A stretch of 64,000 nt of DNA from Actinomadura_C alba (GTDB lineage: Bacteria > Actinomycetota > Actinomycetes > Streptosporangiales > Streptosporangiaceae): assembly GCF_039530285.1 (NCBI RefSeq), contig NZ_BAAAOK010000055.1, forward strand, positions 38,704-102,703, given 5' to 3'. The translations under genes were made by a program, and so were the position numbers. The stretch's first letter is position 1; each line of letters opens with the position of its first letter. Below, in pieces: positions 39,847 to 48,449 of this stretch. Under the pieces are notes generated by a model. That model was given only the letters and a program-made list of their open reading frames with translations, searched no databases and was not told where the DNA came from.

Positions 39847-40539
39847 GTGACGACCCTCGCCCTCGGCCCTCAGTGGCTCGACCCGAACTACCTGATCTCC
39901 ACCTTCGGCCTGATCGGCATTCTGGTGATCGTCTTCGCCGAGTCGGGGCTGCTCATCGGATTCTTCCTGCCCGGCGACTCGCTCCTGTTCACCACCGGGC
40001 TGCTGGTCGCGGGCGGGGAGTACCTCACCCAGCCGTTGTGGCTGGTGTGCGTGCTGATCGTCATCGCCGCGATCGCTGGCGACCAGGTCGGGTACATGTT
40101 CGGCCGCAAGGTCGGCCCCGCCCTGTTCCGCCGTCCCAACTCGAGGTTCTTCAAGCAGGAGAACGTCGAGAAGGCCCATGAGTTCTTCGAGAAGTACGGG
40201 CCCCGTTCGATCGTGCTGGCGCGCTTCGTTCCGATCGTTCGCACGTTCACCCCGATCATCGCCGGGGTGAGCCACATGCACTACAAGACCTTCGTCATCT
40301 ACAACGTCATCGGCGGCACCCTGTGGGGCGCCGGGGTGACCCTGCTCGGTTACTTCCTCGGTCAGATCGAGTTCGTCAAGGGTCACATCGAGATGATCCT
40401 GATCGCCATCGTCCTCATCTCCGTGCTGCCCATCGCCTTCGAAATGCTGCGAGCCCGCAAGAGCGGTGGCTCCGGCTCACGCGGCAAGCATGCCGCGAAC
40501 AGCCGGCAGAAGGAGAACGGCTCCCACAGCCGACGATGA
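39847..40539 (+). CDS. DedA-family membrane protein
   Basis: A 230-residue polytopic protein from GTG 39847 (VTTLALGPQWLDPNYL) with an AGGAG site upstream. Membrane helices cover most of residues 15-80 and 130-210. The DedA/SNARE-associated signature FxxRFxPxxR is present as VLARFVPIVRTFTPIIAGVS, and EKYGPRSIVLARF precedes it. DedA proteins act as lipid scramblases or undecaprenyl-phosphate flippases and need proton motive force. The C terminus is basic and Ser-rich. Sequence in frame upstream of the GTG is not homologous. Confidence 0.93.
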   Translation: MTTLALGPQWLDPNYLISTFGLIGILVIVFAESGLLIGFFLPGDSLLFTTGLLVAGGEYLTQPLWLVCVLIVIAAIAGDQVGYMFGRKVGPALFRRPNSRFFKQENVEKAHEFFEKYGPRSIVLARFVPIVRTFTPIIAGVSHMHYKTFVIYNVIGGTLWGAGVTLLGYFLGQIEFVKGHIEMILIAIVLISVLPIAFEMLRARKSGGSGSRGKHAANSRQKENGSHSRR

Positions 40540-40779
40540 CCACTGACAGGTCACCGAAGCCACGTGCCCTGGTGTGCGTGGCCGACCAGATCGAACCTCC
40601 GGCGGAACCACGGCGGTAGGAAGGCCTGAGACCGACTCTCGGTGTCCAGACGCCGCGAAGCCCCCCGTGCGGGGGACGCGGTTCCGTCCGGCGGGCGATG
40701 AGGACGACCCCGGGCGGCTGCGATCTTCGCAACGGGGCGGGCAAGCGATGCCCGCCGTCGCCGGACCGGAGGATCGCGC

Positions 40780-41388
40780 ATGTCAACCCTCACCGAAGCA
40801 CCAGCCACGAGCGGGCGGGTACGCGCCGCCTGGACGGCCGCGCACGCCCCCGCCGCCGAGGTTCCCCGGTGGGCGCGGATCGCCGCCTTCGCCATCCCGT
40901 TCACCGTGCTGCCGGCCGGCATCTGGCGGGTCGCGGTGGTCACCTTCCACGCGCCGATCGTGGTCCACGGTGAGCCGGGAGCCGGACGGCTTCCGGCATG
41001 GCTGCCGATGGAGCTGTACGTGGTGCTGCTGTCGGTCGGCTCCGAACTGCTGGCGTTCGCTGCCGTGGGACTGATCGCCACGTGGGGAGAGGTGTTCCCA
41101 CGCTGGATCCCGGGGCTGCGCGGGCGGAGGGTACCGGTGCTCGCGGCCGTCGTCCCGGCCGCCGCCGGCGCCGCCGTACTGACGTTGATGTGCACCCTCG
41201 CAGCGGTCAACGCCGCACTCGGGCACACCATCCAAGGCGAACCTCTCGCCGCGAACTTCCCGCTCAACTTCGACGACTGGCAGGGCGTGCTGGCCGTCGT
41301 GGCCTACGCGCCGCTGCTGCTGTGGGGGCCGCTGCTGGGAACGCTCACCATCGCGTACTGGAGGCGCCGGCACCGCAATGCCCTTTAG
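40780..41388 (+). CDS. Four-helix integral membrane protein, unknown function
   Basis: A 202-residue protein with a hydrophilic N-terminal segment of about 28 residues and four predicted helices (about 30-52, 80-102, 118-143, 168-193). It ends in a basic tail (YWRRRHRNAL). A good ribosome-binding site (GGAGGAT) precedes the ATG. No family motif is recognised. It is an isolated gene on the plus strand. Confidence 0.8.
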   Translation: MSTLTEAPATSGRVRAAWTAAHAPAAEVPRWARIAAFAIPFTVLPAGIWRVAVVTFHAPIVVHGEPGAGRLPAWLPMELYVVLLSVGSELLAFAAVGLIATWGEVFPRWIPGLRGRRVPVLAAVVPAAAGAAVLTLMCTLAAVNAALGHTIQGEPLAANFPLNFDDWQGVLAVVAYAPLLLWGPLLGTLTIAYWRRRHRNAL

Positions 41389-41539
41389 TACCGCGATTTA
41401 GTCGTTCGCGCGAGCTCGAAAATGAGTTGCCCAGACGACCTCGCGGCACACAGGCTCTGCCCATGACCACGACCATCGCCTTCCTGCCGCTGGCCGACGC
41501 CGTTCGACCGGTGCGGGTCCAGCAGCAGCCCGGCCGACC

Positions 41540-42196
41540 ATGGAGGCCGACTCTCTCCAGGTCGTGATCGCCGCCCTGGTCGCGGGACTCCTCGCCGGAT
41601 ATGGCATCGCCATGCCGGTCGGAGCGGTCGCGACGTACCTGGTGGCACTCACAGCTCGAACGTCTCTGAAGATCGGTGCCTTCGCCGCGCTCGGCGTCGC
41701 CACCGCCGACGGGCTGTACGCGCTGATCGCCGCGTTGGGGGGCTCCGCGCTCACTCCCGTGATCCAGCCGATCATGCTCCCGTTGCGCTGGTGCTCAGCC
41801 CTGGTCCTCATCGCGCTGGCCGTCCGGGGGGCGATCGTGGCGATCAGGCAGCACCGCGGGCACCAGACGTCCACTCGTACCGACGAGACACCGGTCAGTC
41901 CCGCACGGGCGTACCTGGGGTTGCTGGGGATCACGATGATGAACCCCACCACCGTGATCTACTTCGCCGCGCTCGTGCTCGGCAGCCAGGCCACGGCGGC
42001 TCCGGACCACCTGGAACAGGCTGTGTTCGTCCTCGCCGCCTTCGCGGCGTCCGCCAGCTGGCAACTGCTGCTGGCCGGCGGTGGCGCGTTGCTCGGCCGG
42101 GCCTTGACCGGCAGCCGCGGGCGGCTCGTCACCGCCATGGCCTCCAGCACGGTGATCACCGCTCTGGCCGTACACCTGCTCCTAACGGCGCTCTAA
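41540..42196 (+). CDS. LysE/RhtB-family amino acid exporter
   Basis: A 218-residue membrane protein with about six helices. The N-terminal family motif G-x-x-x-G-Y-G-I-A-x-P-V-G is visible as LLAGYGIAMPVGAVATYLV, followed by GAFAALGVATADGLYALIAAL. The middle helix ends GITMMNPTTVIYFAALV, the second conserved motif. Members export amino acids or derivatives. The start ATG (MEADSLQ) is the first in the frame, and the 150 nt upstream encodes nothing clear. Confidence 0.9.
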   Translation: MEADSLQVVIAALVAGLLAGYGIAMPVGAVATYLVALTARTSLKIGAFAALGVATADGLYALIAALGGSALTPVIQPIMLPLRWCSALVLIALAVRGAIVAIRQHRGHQTSTRTDETPVSPARAYLGLLGITMMNPTTVIYFAALVLGSQATAAPDHLEQAVFVLAAFAASASWQLLLAGGGALLGRALTGSRGRLVTAMASSTVITALAVHLLLTAL

Positions 42197-42277
42197 GCCG
42201 CATGATCAGCCGAAGTCGGCGAGCGGATACCGGCCGGCCTCCGCCCGGCGAGCGGAGGCGTCGGTCGCCGCCGGCGC

Positions 42278-42673
42278 TCACATCTCCTGACCGGACATGT
42301 CCATGATCGGGCGCACTTCCACGGCTCCGAACCGGGCATCGGGGAATCGCGCCGCGATCTCGGCCGCCCGTTCCGGGCTGTCGCAGTCGAACACGAAGTA
42401 ACCCGCCAGCTGTTCCTTGGTCTCGATGTAGGGCCCGTCCGTGGTCGCCGGAACACCGTCGCGCACCCGTACGGTCTTGCTGTCCATCGGGTCGCCCAGG
42501 GCAACGCCGCCGACCAGCTCTCCGGATTCGGTGAACTCTTTGTACAGAGCCTCGTCATCCCTGAGCAGCTCGTCACGCTCATCCTGCGACAGGGCGAGGA
42601 ACCGCGGATCCCGCTGGAATATCGGGTGCTCCCAGCTCTCCGGGTTGCTGTAGATCAAGAACAGGTACTTCAT
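42278..42673 (-). CDS. YCII-related (DGPF) domain protein
   Basis: A 131-residue protein beginning MKYLFLIYSNPESWEH with the DGPF motif TDGPYIETKEQLAGYFVFDC at about 79-98 and the end VEVRPIMDM. The family has a ferredoxin-like fold with a putative His/Asp active site, and genes of this type often accompany ECF sigma factors, which is not the case here. The function is not established. Confidence 0.92.
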   Translation of the reverse strand: MKYLFLIYSNPESWEHPIFQRDPRFLALSQDERDELLRDDEALYKEFTESGELVGGVALGDPMDSKTVRVRDGVPATTDGPYIETKEQLAGYFVFDCDSPERAAEIAARFPDARFGAVEVRPIMDMSGQEM

Positions 42674-42716
42674 CTCCGCCTCCTATGGTTCACGTCCCGG
42701 GCTACGACACCGTTGG

Positions 42717-43103
42717 CTACGCGGTACCGGCGACGCCGATCAGGTTGCCCTCCGGGTCGGTGAAGTGCCCGACCACGAGATCGTCCCCGGGAGCCCGCTC
42801 GGGGCCCATCCGGCGGGTTCCGCCGAGGCTCTCGGCCTTCCGGAGCGCGGCCTCGACGTCGGGAACGCCCACATAGAACAGGACGCGGCGCTCGTACCCC
42901 TCGCCACCGCCGACGCCGCCGGGGATCCCGGTCACGTCGCCGTCCGTGCCTCCGTGCACGAACCCGTAGTCGCCCGGCTCGGACACCGCTTCGGTGGCCG
43001 CGTCGCCCGTGGCGAACTCCCACCCGAACAGGTCGCCGTAGTAGCCGCGAAGTTTCGCCGGATCGGTCCCGATGATCTCGAAGTGCACCACTGGCTGTCC
43101 CAT
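42717..43103 (-). CDS. VOC-family (glyoxalase-like) protein
   Basis: A 128-residue protein with two babbab units. The first begins PVVHFEIIGTDPAKLRGYYG-DLFGWEF, the second RRVLFYVGVPDVEAALRKAE, and it ends HFTDPEGNLIGV. This is the typical short actinobacterial VOC protein, candidate for dioxygenase, lyase or drug-binding functions. The start ATG 43103 has GGATGA upstream. It lies 43 nt upstream of the YCII gene and may be co-transcribed. Confidence 0.9.
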   Translation of the reverse strand: MGQPVVHFEIIGTDPAKLRGYYGDLFGWEFATGDAATEAVSEPGDYGFVHGGTDGDVTGIPGGVGGGEGYERRVLFYVGVPDVEAALRKAESLGGTRRMGPERAPGDDLVVGHFTDPEGNLIGVAGTA

Positions 43104-43498
43104 GACTCATCCTCTCCGCGCCGACGGCTCGGCCCCATGTAGAGGTGCCCTGTGCGGGCGCCCTGCATCAGAGGTCGGAGCAGAAGGCCCGGTCTCGACA
43201 TCACCCGGCGACATCCGCTCCCACGGCGAGATCTCTCCATCGCGGTCTTCACCGCCGCCTCAGCGCACCGTACGCGGGTCGGCAGTTCGCCATCGTGCCG
43301 GGCGGCGTGCAGCATCTGAGCCATGTCGAGACGGCCGGCCGCGAGCCCCGTCAGGTGGGCGGCACGGCGGGTACGCCGGTCCGTCGCGGCGAGGGCGGCC
43401 CGCAGCGGTTCGGCTGGAACTCAGGGTCCCCGCCGCCCATCCCATCGCGCGAGCGATTTGCGACACCCGGCGGGCCGCCCGAGCCTGGTGGTTCGGGC
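43104..43498. other. Stretch with no supported gene
   Basis: Frames on both strands are open because of the GC content but show Arg/Pro/Ala-rich shadow composition and no family resemblance. No strong hairpin, repeat or tRNA was found. Confidence 0.5.
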
Positions 43499-43822
43499 TC
43501 AGACGACCAATGGAAGGCGACTCGAGCCGGCGCCGGTCGGGCTCCCGACCCCGAAATCGGAGATGAGCCAGACGTCGCCGATCCGCAACGTGATGGCCGC
43601 GCCTTCGCACGGCCGACCGTAAAGGATCCCGTCCACCACCTGGGGACCCAGGTCCTCGTCGTCCGGGTACCCCTTTGGCGGCCCGTCCGGCGAAAGGAGA
43701 TCGGCGGACCCGTGCTCAGGCGGAGACCAGAGTCTGATCGCTGAGAACCTCAGCAGCCGACGGCCCGGCCCTTTGCCGAGTGGGAAGACATGGGCCGCGG
43801 CCCCGACGAACATCACCGTCAC
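43499..43822 (-). CDS. Hypothetical protein, coupled to the upstream membrane protein
   Basis: A 107-residue protein from GTG 43822, whose start overlaps the upstream stop as GTGA. The N terminus is hydrophobic (VTVMFVGAAAHVFPLG), perhaps a signal or membrane-associated segment. The body contains LWSPPEHGSADLLSPDGPPK and VDGILYGRPCEGAAITLRIG. No family is recognised. The coupling is the main support that it is real. Confidence 0.55.
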   Translation of the reverse strand: MTVMFVGAAAHVFPLGKGPGRRLLRFSAIRLWSPPEHGSADLLSPDGPPKGYPDDEDLGPQVVDGILYGRPCEGAAITLRIGDVWLISDFGVGSPTGAGSSRLPLVV

Positions 43823-44235
43823 CGCGAATGAGGGCACTGGATCCCTTTCCAATTCCGCAACTCCCGCCGCCACCACAGGTGGCATACGGCAACGGTGACT
43901 CCGAGCATGGTGACCAGCAGCCCGCCCGCGTACCACCACAGCGCGTCGTAGGGGTACCAGGCGAGGCGTGCCCAACTGCCGTCGACCCTCACGTCCACGG
44001 ACTCCTCGATCCGGTACTCCGAGGGGAACGGGACATCGAACTCACGCTCGGCACCGCCCGCCATCAGCACCCGGATGCGGTAGTCGGCCTCGTTGTGACC
44101 GACCACGGTGGCCGTCTGAACCGCTGAACGCTCCCAATGCGCGTCCTCCACGTGCTGCTTCTGGCCACCGAACGCGAGGAGCCCCACTCCGGCCACGATC
44201 ACGGCGAGCGCCGCGATGCCTCGTCCCGGTTGCAA
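43819..44235 (-). CDS. Small membrane protein, DUF3592-like
   Basis: A 138-residue protein with two membrane helices at about 8-24 and 98-118. Between them is a beta-rich domain (ATVVGHNEADYRIRVLMAGG, EFDVPFPSEYRIEESVDVRV), and the second helix is preceded by the DUF3592-like YPYDALWWYAGG. The tail ends basic. Such proteins are common and unassigned. It is coupled to the next gene by a 4-nt overlap. Confidence 0.7.
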   Translation of the reverse strand: MQPGRGIAALAVIVAGVGLLAFGGQKQHVEDAHWERSAVQTATVVGHNEADYRIRVLMAGGAEREFDVPFPSEYRIEESVDVRVDGSWARLAWYPYDALWWYAGGLLVTMLGVTVAVCHLWWRRELRNWKGIQCPHSR

Positions 44236-44342
44236 CGCGCGCCGTACCGCAGGTGGTCATCAAAGATGGCGACCCGGCCGTCAACGAACTGAACGTGGCG
44301 GCGCACCGTCTCGACCACCTCCGGTGGCGCGTGGGCTGCCAC
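44199..44342 (-). CDS. Possible small ORF or gene remnant
   Basis: A minus-strand frame from GTG 44342 to TGA 44199 reads VAAHAPPEVVETVRRHVQ-FVDGRVAIFDDHLRYGARC, with amino-acid composition that looks coding rather than shadow-like. It overlaps the next gene's start by 37 nt. No ribosome-binding site is clear, and the frame continues upstream without a start. It could be a small gene of 47 codons or the end of a decayed one. Confidence 0.3.
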   Translation of the reverse strand: MAAHAPPEVVETVRRHVQFVDGRVAIFDDHLRYGARCNRDEASRRSP

Positions 44343-44431
44343 CTGAGCACTGCCGATGATTCCGATGCAGGTTGCTTGATCCCTGCCCGCCGGCCGTACG
44401 ACCCATGCTGGGTGCGGCCGAGGTCGGATGG

Positions 44432-44620
44432 CTATCGCTTTTGTGCCCGGTAACGCTTGAGCAAGGCGGTGATCTTCTCGTGGTCCTTCGCACCGTTCAG
44501 TTCGCCGAGAAGATCATCAGGGCAGACCTCGTAGTGGTCGCCCCACCAGCGACGCCCCCTGTTGTCCCAGATTCGGTAGCCCCCTGGTACTCCTCTGGCG
44601 ACGTACCGCCTCCTACTCAC
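44432..44620 (-). CDS. Small hypothetical protein (62 residues)
   Basis: A 62-residue basic and aromatic protein starting MSRRRYVARGVPGGYRIWDN, with NRGRRWWGDHYEVCPDDLLG and a helical lysine/arginine-rich end (ITALLKRYRAQKR). The composition is not that of a shadow frame. No family was recognised. It stands alone between intergenic stretches. Confidence 0.5.
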   Translation of the reverse strand: MSRRRYVARGVPGGYRIWDNRGRRWWGDHYEVCPDDLLGELNGAKDHEKITALLKRYRAQKR

Positions 44621-44822
44621 GATCCGCCCTGAGTCGGTCGCCGTTTGCCGCGTGGTCGACCCTCATGGTCGGGCAGGAAGCCCGAGAGCGCTCTACCGAC
44701 CGGCACTCTGCTCATAGTCGGCGTCAGCACACACAGCCGTGAGGCCTCCCACGGGCACAAGCCCAATGGCGTCGTATTCCTGGAACGACCTAACCCTGGC
44801 GTCGCACCGGGAGGTGCATTCG

Positions 44823-44897
44823 TGGCGCGAGCAGGATTTGAACCTGCGACCTCAGGATTATGAGCCCTGCGAGCTGACCGAGCTGCTCCATCGCGCT
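44823..44897 (-). tRNA. tRNA-Met-like (CAT anticodon), initiator-type variant
   Basis: A 75-nt cloverleaf. The acceptor AGCGCGA faces TCGCGCC with an A1-C72 mismatch, and the discriminator is A. The D stem GAGC/GCTC gives the initiator A11-U24 pair, the anticodon stem is CAGGG/TCCTG around CTCATAA, and the T arm is GCAGG-TTCAAAT-CCTGC. Body sequence (TGGAGCAGCTCGGT, GCTCGC, GAGGTCGCAGGTTC) matches actinobacterial initiator tRNA. The usual C1-A72 is swapped to A1-C72, and one of the three anticodon-stem G-C pairs is G-U. It could be an extra initiator tRNA or a decaying copy. No CCA is encoded. Confidence 0.75.
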
Positions 44898-45033
44898 GAA
44901 AAGAGCGTATGAGAGCGGTCGCGTGAGCGCCACATATTTATCCGGCGCGGCCGCGGGCTCGCCGCTTCAGGCGCCGGTCGATCCGGAGCCCGTACGGACC
45001 AGCACGCTGGCGGTCGGTGACGACTGAGGTGGG

Positions 45034-45678
45034 TCAGGCTCGGGGCATGAGCTTTTCGAGGTCGTCGATGGTGCCGGACATGATGACCCGCAGATGTTCG
45101 GTGATGTGCTCGGCGGGCCAGTCCCACCATGCCAGCGCCAGGAGGCGGGCGATCTCGTCGTCGTTGTAGCGGGTGCGGATGAGTTCGGCCGGGTTGCCGC
45201 CGACGATGCCGTAGTCGGGGACGTCGTCGACGACCACGGCGCCCGAGGCGATGATCGCGCCGTGTCCTATGTGTACGCCGGGCATCACCATGGTGTTGTA
45301 GCCGAACCAGACGTCGTTGCCGACGATGGTGTCGCCTCGGCCGGGTAGGCCGGTGATCAGGTCGAAGTGTTCGGCCCAGGATCCGCCCATGATGGGGAAG
45401 GGGAAGGTGGACGGGCCGTCCATGCGGTGGTTGGCGCCGTTCATGATGAACCTGACCCCAGTGCCCAACGCGCAGAACTTCCCGATTATCAGCTTCTCCG
45501 GCCCGTAGTGGTAGAGCACGTTCCGGGTCTCGAAAGCGGTCGGCTCGTCAGGGTCGTCGTAGTAGGAGTACTCCCCGACCTCGATGAGTTCGGAGGTCAC
45601 CAGCGGCTTCAACAACACCACCCGCGGCTGGTCGGGAAACGGGTGAAGGACCGTTGGGTCAGCGGGGACGTGGGGCAT
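45034..45678 (-). CDS. Xenobiotic acetyltransferase (Vat/CatB type, left-handed beta-helix)
   Basis: A 214-residue hexapeptide-repeat acetyltransferase. The opening YSYYDDPDEP, the segment NVLYHYGPEKLIIGKFCALGTGVRFIMNGANHRM (active-site His in NGANH), and VWFGYNTMVMPGVHIGHGAI with VVVDDVPDYGIVGGNPAELIRTRY all match the XAT class. That class includes streptogramin (Vat) and chloramphenicol (CatB) acetyltransferases using acetyl-CoA. The end RLLALAWWDWPAEHI is also typical. The true substrate cannot be told from sequence, and chromosomal members are often not resistance genes. Confidence 0.88.
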   Translation of the reverse strand: MPHVPADPTVLHPFPDQPRVVLLKPLVTSELIEVGEYSYYDDPDEPTAFETRNVLYHYGPEKLIIGKFCALGTGVRFIMNGANHRMDGPSTFPFPIMGGSWAEHFDLITGLPGRGDTIVGNDVWFGYNTMVMPGVHIGHGAIIASGAVVVDDVPDYGIVGGNPAELIRTRYNDDEIARLLALAWWDWPAEHITEHLRVIMSGTIDDLEKLMPRA

Positions 45679-45779
45679 GGCAGTGGCTTTCAGCTCGTGA
45701 GCGGTCAGCAGATCATCCCATCAGCCAGGCCTCGCAGATATGGCTGACGCCATCAGTTGTCGACGGGTGAGTACCGGCT

Positions 45780-46238
45780 TCACCTTCCGGAGCCGAAGAT
45801 GGGCCTGCTTTCCACGCTCGCCCCCAGCTCGTCGTCGGGCACGCCGATGTTCTGGCAGGCGGTCAGGAGCCACTGCCCGTCTTCCTTCGCCATGACCCAC
45901 AGCGGAGAGCCCACGTCCGGCCCGTCGGGTGTTTGGTACACCTGGCGCAGCTTGACGGCAGCGACGTCGGGGCGGATGAACAGCACGTGTTCCAGCTCGA
46001 ACGTGATCGTCAGGCCCTGCATCCCACCGGGGAGCACCTGGTGGGTGAATGTCGAGATCTCGTCGAGGCCGAAGAGGCGTTTGCCGCCGCCCGTCGTCCA
46101 GATCGCGTCGGTCCGGAACAGGCGGAGGAACTCGTCGGGGAGCTCGTTGTTCTGGGCGTGTTCGACCGTGGCGACCAGCTGCTTGATCGCGTCGATCTCG
46201 GCCTCGCGTGTTTGCGCATTGGTGTCCGTTGTGCTCAT
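45780..46238 (-). CDS. SnoaL-like / SgcJ-EcaC family protein
   Basis: A 152-residue NTF2-fold protein (a GTG at 46247 would add three residues). It begins MSTTDTNAQTREAEIDAIKQ. Family features are the helix-rich start with EHAQNNELPDEFLRLFR, the segment DAIWTTGGGKRLFGLDEIST, and the beta-sheet end WVMAKEDGQWLLTACQNI. SgcJ/EcaC proteins are small dimeric proteins with uncertain catalytic roles, often in stress or polyketide contexts. It stands alone here, next to a TetR fragment on the opposite strand. Confidence 0.85.
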   Translation of the reverse strand: MSTTDTNAQTREAEIDAIKQLVATVEHAQNNELPDEFLRLFRTDAIWTTGGGKRLFGLDEISTFTHQVLPGGMQGLTITFELEHVLFIRPDVAAVKLRQVYQTPDGPDVGSPLWVMAKEDGQWLLTACQNIGVPDDELGASVESRPIFGSGR

Positions 46239-46370
46239 GAAAATCACTCTGGAACATCAAGCGCACTCGAGGTCAAGGGGTTGCGGGCGGGTCCCGCGCG
46301 AAGCAGATCTCGATCTACCAGGGGCTCACTTATTCGCGATCACGCCGCGCGACCCGCAACCACCCTGTGA

Positions 46371-46560
46371 CCGCGGCCGAGGGAGTCCTACCTGGAGCGC
46401 CTGGCCCCTGAACGGCCGCACCTCGCCGCCCACGCCCGCGAGGTTTGGGCGAACGAGGGCGACGAGGCGCTGGACGACCGTTTCACCTTCGGTCCGCAGG
46501 CCGTCCTGGACGGTATCGAGACCCGGCTGATGGACCGGGCGAAGGGTCAGTCGAACGGCA
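46371..46560 (+). pseudogene. TetR-family regulator, C-terminal remnant
   Basis: After a TGA at 46368-46370 the plus-strand frame reads ESYLERLAPERPHLAAHARE, then DDRFTFGPQAVLDGIETRLM. The RFTFGPQAVLDGIE segment resembles the end of TetR-type C-terminal domains (FEFGLxxxLDGIE). There is no start codon, no helix-turn-helix and no room for the N-terminal half. The frame then runs into antisense of the next gene. Confidence 0.5.
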
Positions 46561-47725
46561 GTTCGGCCGGGGGGGTCGGCTTGGTGTCGGTCCAGTTCGT
46601 CGAGCGGACGGCCTGGTATTCGATGATGAAGCCCGGCTTCATCTCCGCGTACCGGCCGCCGGGCTTGGTCAGCTCCTCCTGGCGGGACAGCAGCGCGCCG
46701 GTGCGCTCATCGAAGATGACTACTGCGCGGGAGCGGTAGGTCCCTTGATCGACCTTTGGCCCACCGAACTCGCCGGTGACCGTCGTGGCGCGGTCGTCGG
46801 AGGCCAGCGCGACGCCCTGGCGGTCCAGCGGGTCGGTGCCGCGGCCGATCGCGTGGATGCCCGGCTGGGAGGCCAGCGCCCGCATCAGGCCCGCCCGCAC
46901 CTTCGGCGGGACCGGAGCACGCCCCAGGAGCGACGCCACCCTCATGATGTCGGAGTAGGGCTCCGCCTGCCGGAAGCGTTGTTCCAGTTCGGCCCGCGGA
47001 TTCGGCAGGTGGCCCATCGCCCTCTTCATCTCCGTCTCGCTCAAGAACATCTTGGCGAGCTCGTCCGGGGAGGTCGGCAGGTTCTGCAGCTCCTTGGCCG
47101 ACTTCCCCATGAAGTCCCCGCCGCCGCGGGGGTCGGTGCCGCGCTCCGGGCCGTTCGCGCTCCACTTCGTCGCCTTGGTGGTGAAGGTGAGGTACTTGTC
47201 GCCCGACCAGACGCGGAAGCTCGACGGGGAGCCGGCCTTGCGCCACAGTGCGGCATCCCGCGCGGTCAGCGGGTGGGCCGGGAGGTCGCGGCCGTAGTAC
47301 GCCTCGCCCATGCCGGGCTTCGCGCCGTACCAACTGAACGACTCGCTGGTCGCACCGGTGATCGCGTAGGTACCGGTCTTCGGACGCATGATGTAGGACT
47401 GGCCGTCGAGGTGGTCGACGTACCAGTACTTGCCGATCGGCTGTTGTTCCGCCTTCTCCGCCGCCGCGAGGATCGCCCCCTTGGCGTCCAGGTTCACCGT
47501 GCGGAGCGGCGCGGGGTTCCCCCCGCCGGACGTATTCCCCCCGACGAGTGTGAACGCCAGGGTCGCGGCCGCGCCCGCCGCGACCACGCCGCCCAGGCCC
47601 CACCGCAGCCGGGGCAGTGAACGGCGCGGCGCCTCGTTCAGCAGTGCCTTCGCCCGGGCGATCTCCTGGGCGGTGGGCGGGGCGGGCTCGGGGTAGCGGT
47701 CCCGGACCATCCGCACCTCATCCAT
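46547..47725 (-). CDS. CU044_5270-family protein, likely effector of the adjacent ECF sigma factor
   Basis: A 392-residue single-pass membrane protein. The inner segment (about 1-42) holds PTAQEIARAKALLNEAPRR, a transmembrane helix covers about 43-62 (LGGVVAAGAAATLAFTLVG), and a large outer domain follows with AAAEKAEQQPIGKYWYVDHL, DELAKMFLSETEMKRAMGHL and PKVRAGLMRALASQPGIHAI. This order of motifs defines the CU044_5270 family, nearly always encoded beside an ECF sigma factor. It overlaps the sigma gene by 8 nt. The mechanism is unknown. Confidence 0.88.
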   Translation of the reverse strand: MDEVRMVRDRYPEPAPPTAQEIARAKALLNEAPRRSLPRLRWGLGGVVAAGAAATLAFTLVGGNTSGGGNPAPLRTVNLDAKGAILAAAEKAEQQPIGKYWYVDHLDGQSYIMRPKTGTYAITGATSESFSWYGAKPGMGEAYYGRDLPAHPLTARDAALWRKAGSPSSFRVWSGDKYLTFTTKATKWSANGPERGTDPRGGGDFMGKSAKELQNLPTSPDELAKMFLSETEMKRAMGHLPNPRAELEQRFRQAEPYSDIMRVASLLGRAPVPPKVRAGLMRALASQPGIHAIGRGTDPLDRQGVALASDDRATTVTGEFGGPKVDQGTYRSRAVVIFDERTGALLSRQEELTKPGGRYAEMKPGFIIEYQAVRSTNWTDTKPTPPAELPFD

Positions 47726-48275
47726 GTTGTTCCTCCAAAGTGAGCATCGGATTGGTCCCGCCCAGCGCCTTGCGCAGCGTGGTTCGGGCGCGGTTCAGCC
47801 GGGAGCCGACCGTGCCATAGGAGATCCCCAGCGCCGCCGCGACCTCGTCGTGGCTGAGGTCGGCCAGGGCCACGAGCAGCAGCACGTCGCGTTGCCCGCG
47901 CGGCAGCGCCGCGATCGCCCCGGCGAGCTCGCCTCGCAGGCCCTCGGCGCTGACCCGCGAATCGACCCGTTCGGTGTGCTCCTCGCTGCTGCGGCCCGGG
48001 CCGAGGCGGGCGCGTGTCCGCAGCGCGCGCGTCTCGGCCCGCTTGTGCCTGCCGACCACCTTGGTCGCGATGCCGTACAGCCAGGTGCGCACGTGCGCAC
48101 GTTCCGGGTCGTAGCGCCGGCGTTGCCGGAACGCCTCCAGAAACGTCTGCGCCGCGACGTCGGCGGCGGCGTCCGGGCCGAGCCGCTTGGCCGCGTACCG
48201 GTGGATCTCGGCGAAGTAGACGTCGAAGACCTCGTCGAAACGCTCGGCCGGGCGGGGCGGGGGGTCCCCTGTCAT
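47718..48275 (-). CDS. ECF RNA polymerase sigma factor
   Basis: A 185-residue ECF sigma factor. ATG 48275 has AAAGG upstream, while two earlier in-frame ATGs lack one. Region 2 is DEVFDVYFAEIHRYAAKRLG-PDAAADVAAQTFLEAFRQRR with VRTWLYGIATKVVGRHKRAE. Region 4 is LPRGQRDVLLLVALADLSHD-EVAAALGISYGTVGSRLNRA. It is translationally coupled to the CU044_5270 gene. It is distinct in sequence from the SigE-family factor at 31511-32047. Confidence 0.92.
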   Translation of the reverse strand: MTGDPPPRPAERFDEVFDVYFAEIHRYAAKRLGPDAAADVAAQTFLEAFRQRRRYDPERAHVRTWLYGIATKVVGRHKRAETRALRTRARLGPGRSSEEHTERVDSRVSAEGLRGELAGAIAALPRGQRDVLLLVALADLSHDEVAAALGISYGTVGSRLNRARTTLRKALGGTNPMLTLEEQHG

Positions 48276-48449
48276 GTGGTGCCTTTCCATGGCGCGGATG
48301 GCGGTCACATAGGTATCAACCGCAACCGGCTTCTACTTTCCCGCCCCGAGGCGTGGTCCGGGCGGCCTCCTCCCTGAGCCGGCGCCCTGCGGAACTCCTA
48401 TGCGGAAAGCAGCCCACCCGAGATCACGCTGACCGCCCCGCCCCGCCGG

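Noticed and set aside
45034..45678. Acquired antibiotic resistance gene
   Set aside because: The protein is a Vat/CatB-type acetyltransferase, but it has host-like base composition, no mobile element beside it, and many chromosomal homologues of unknown substrate.
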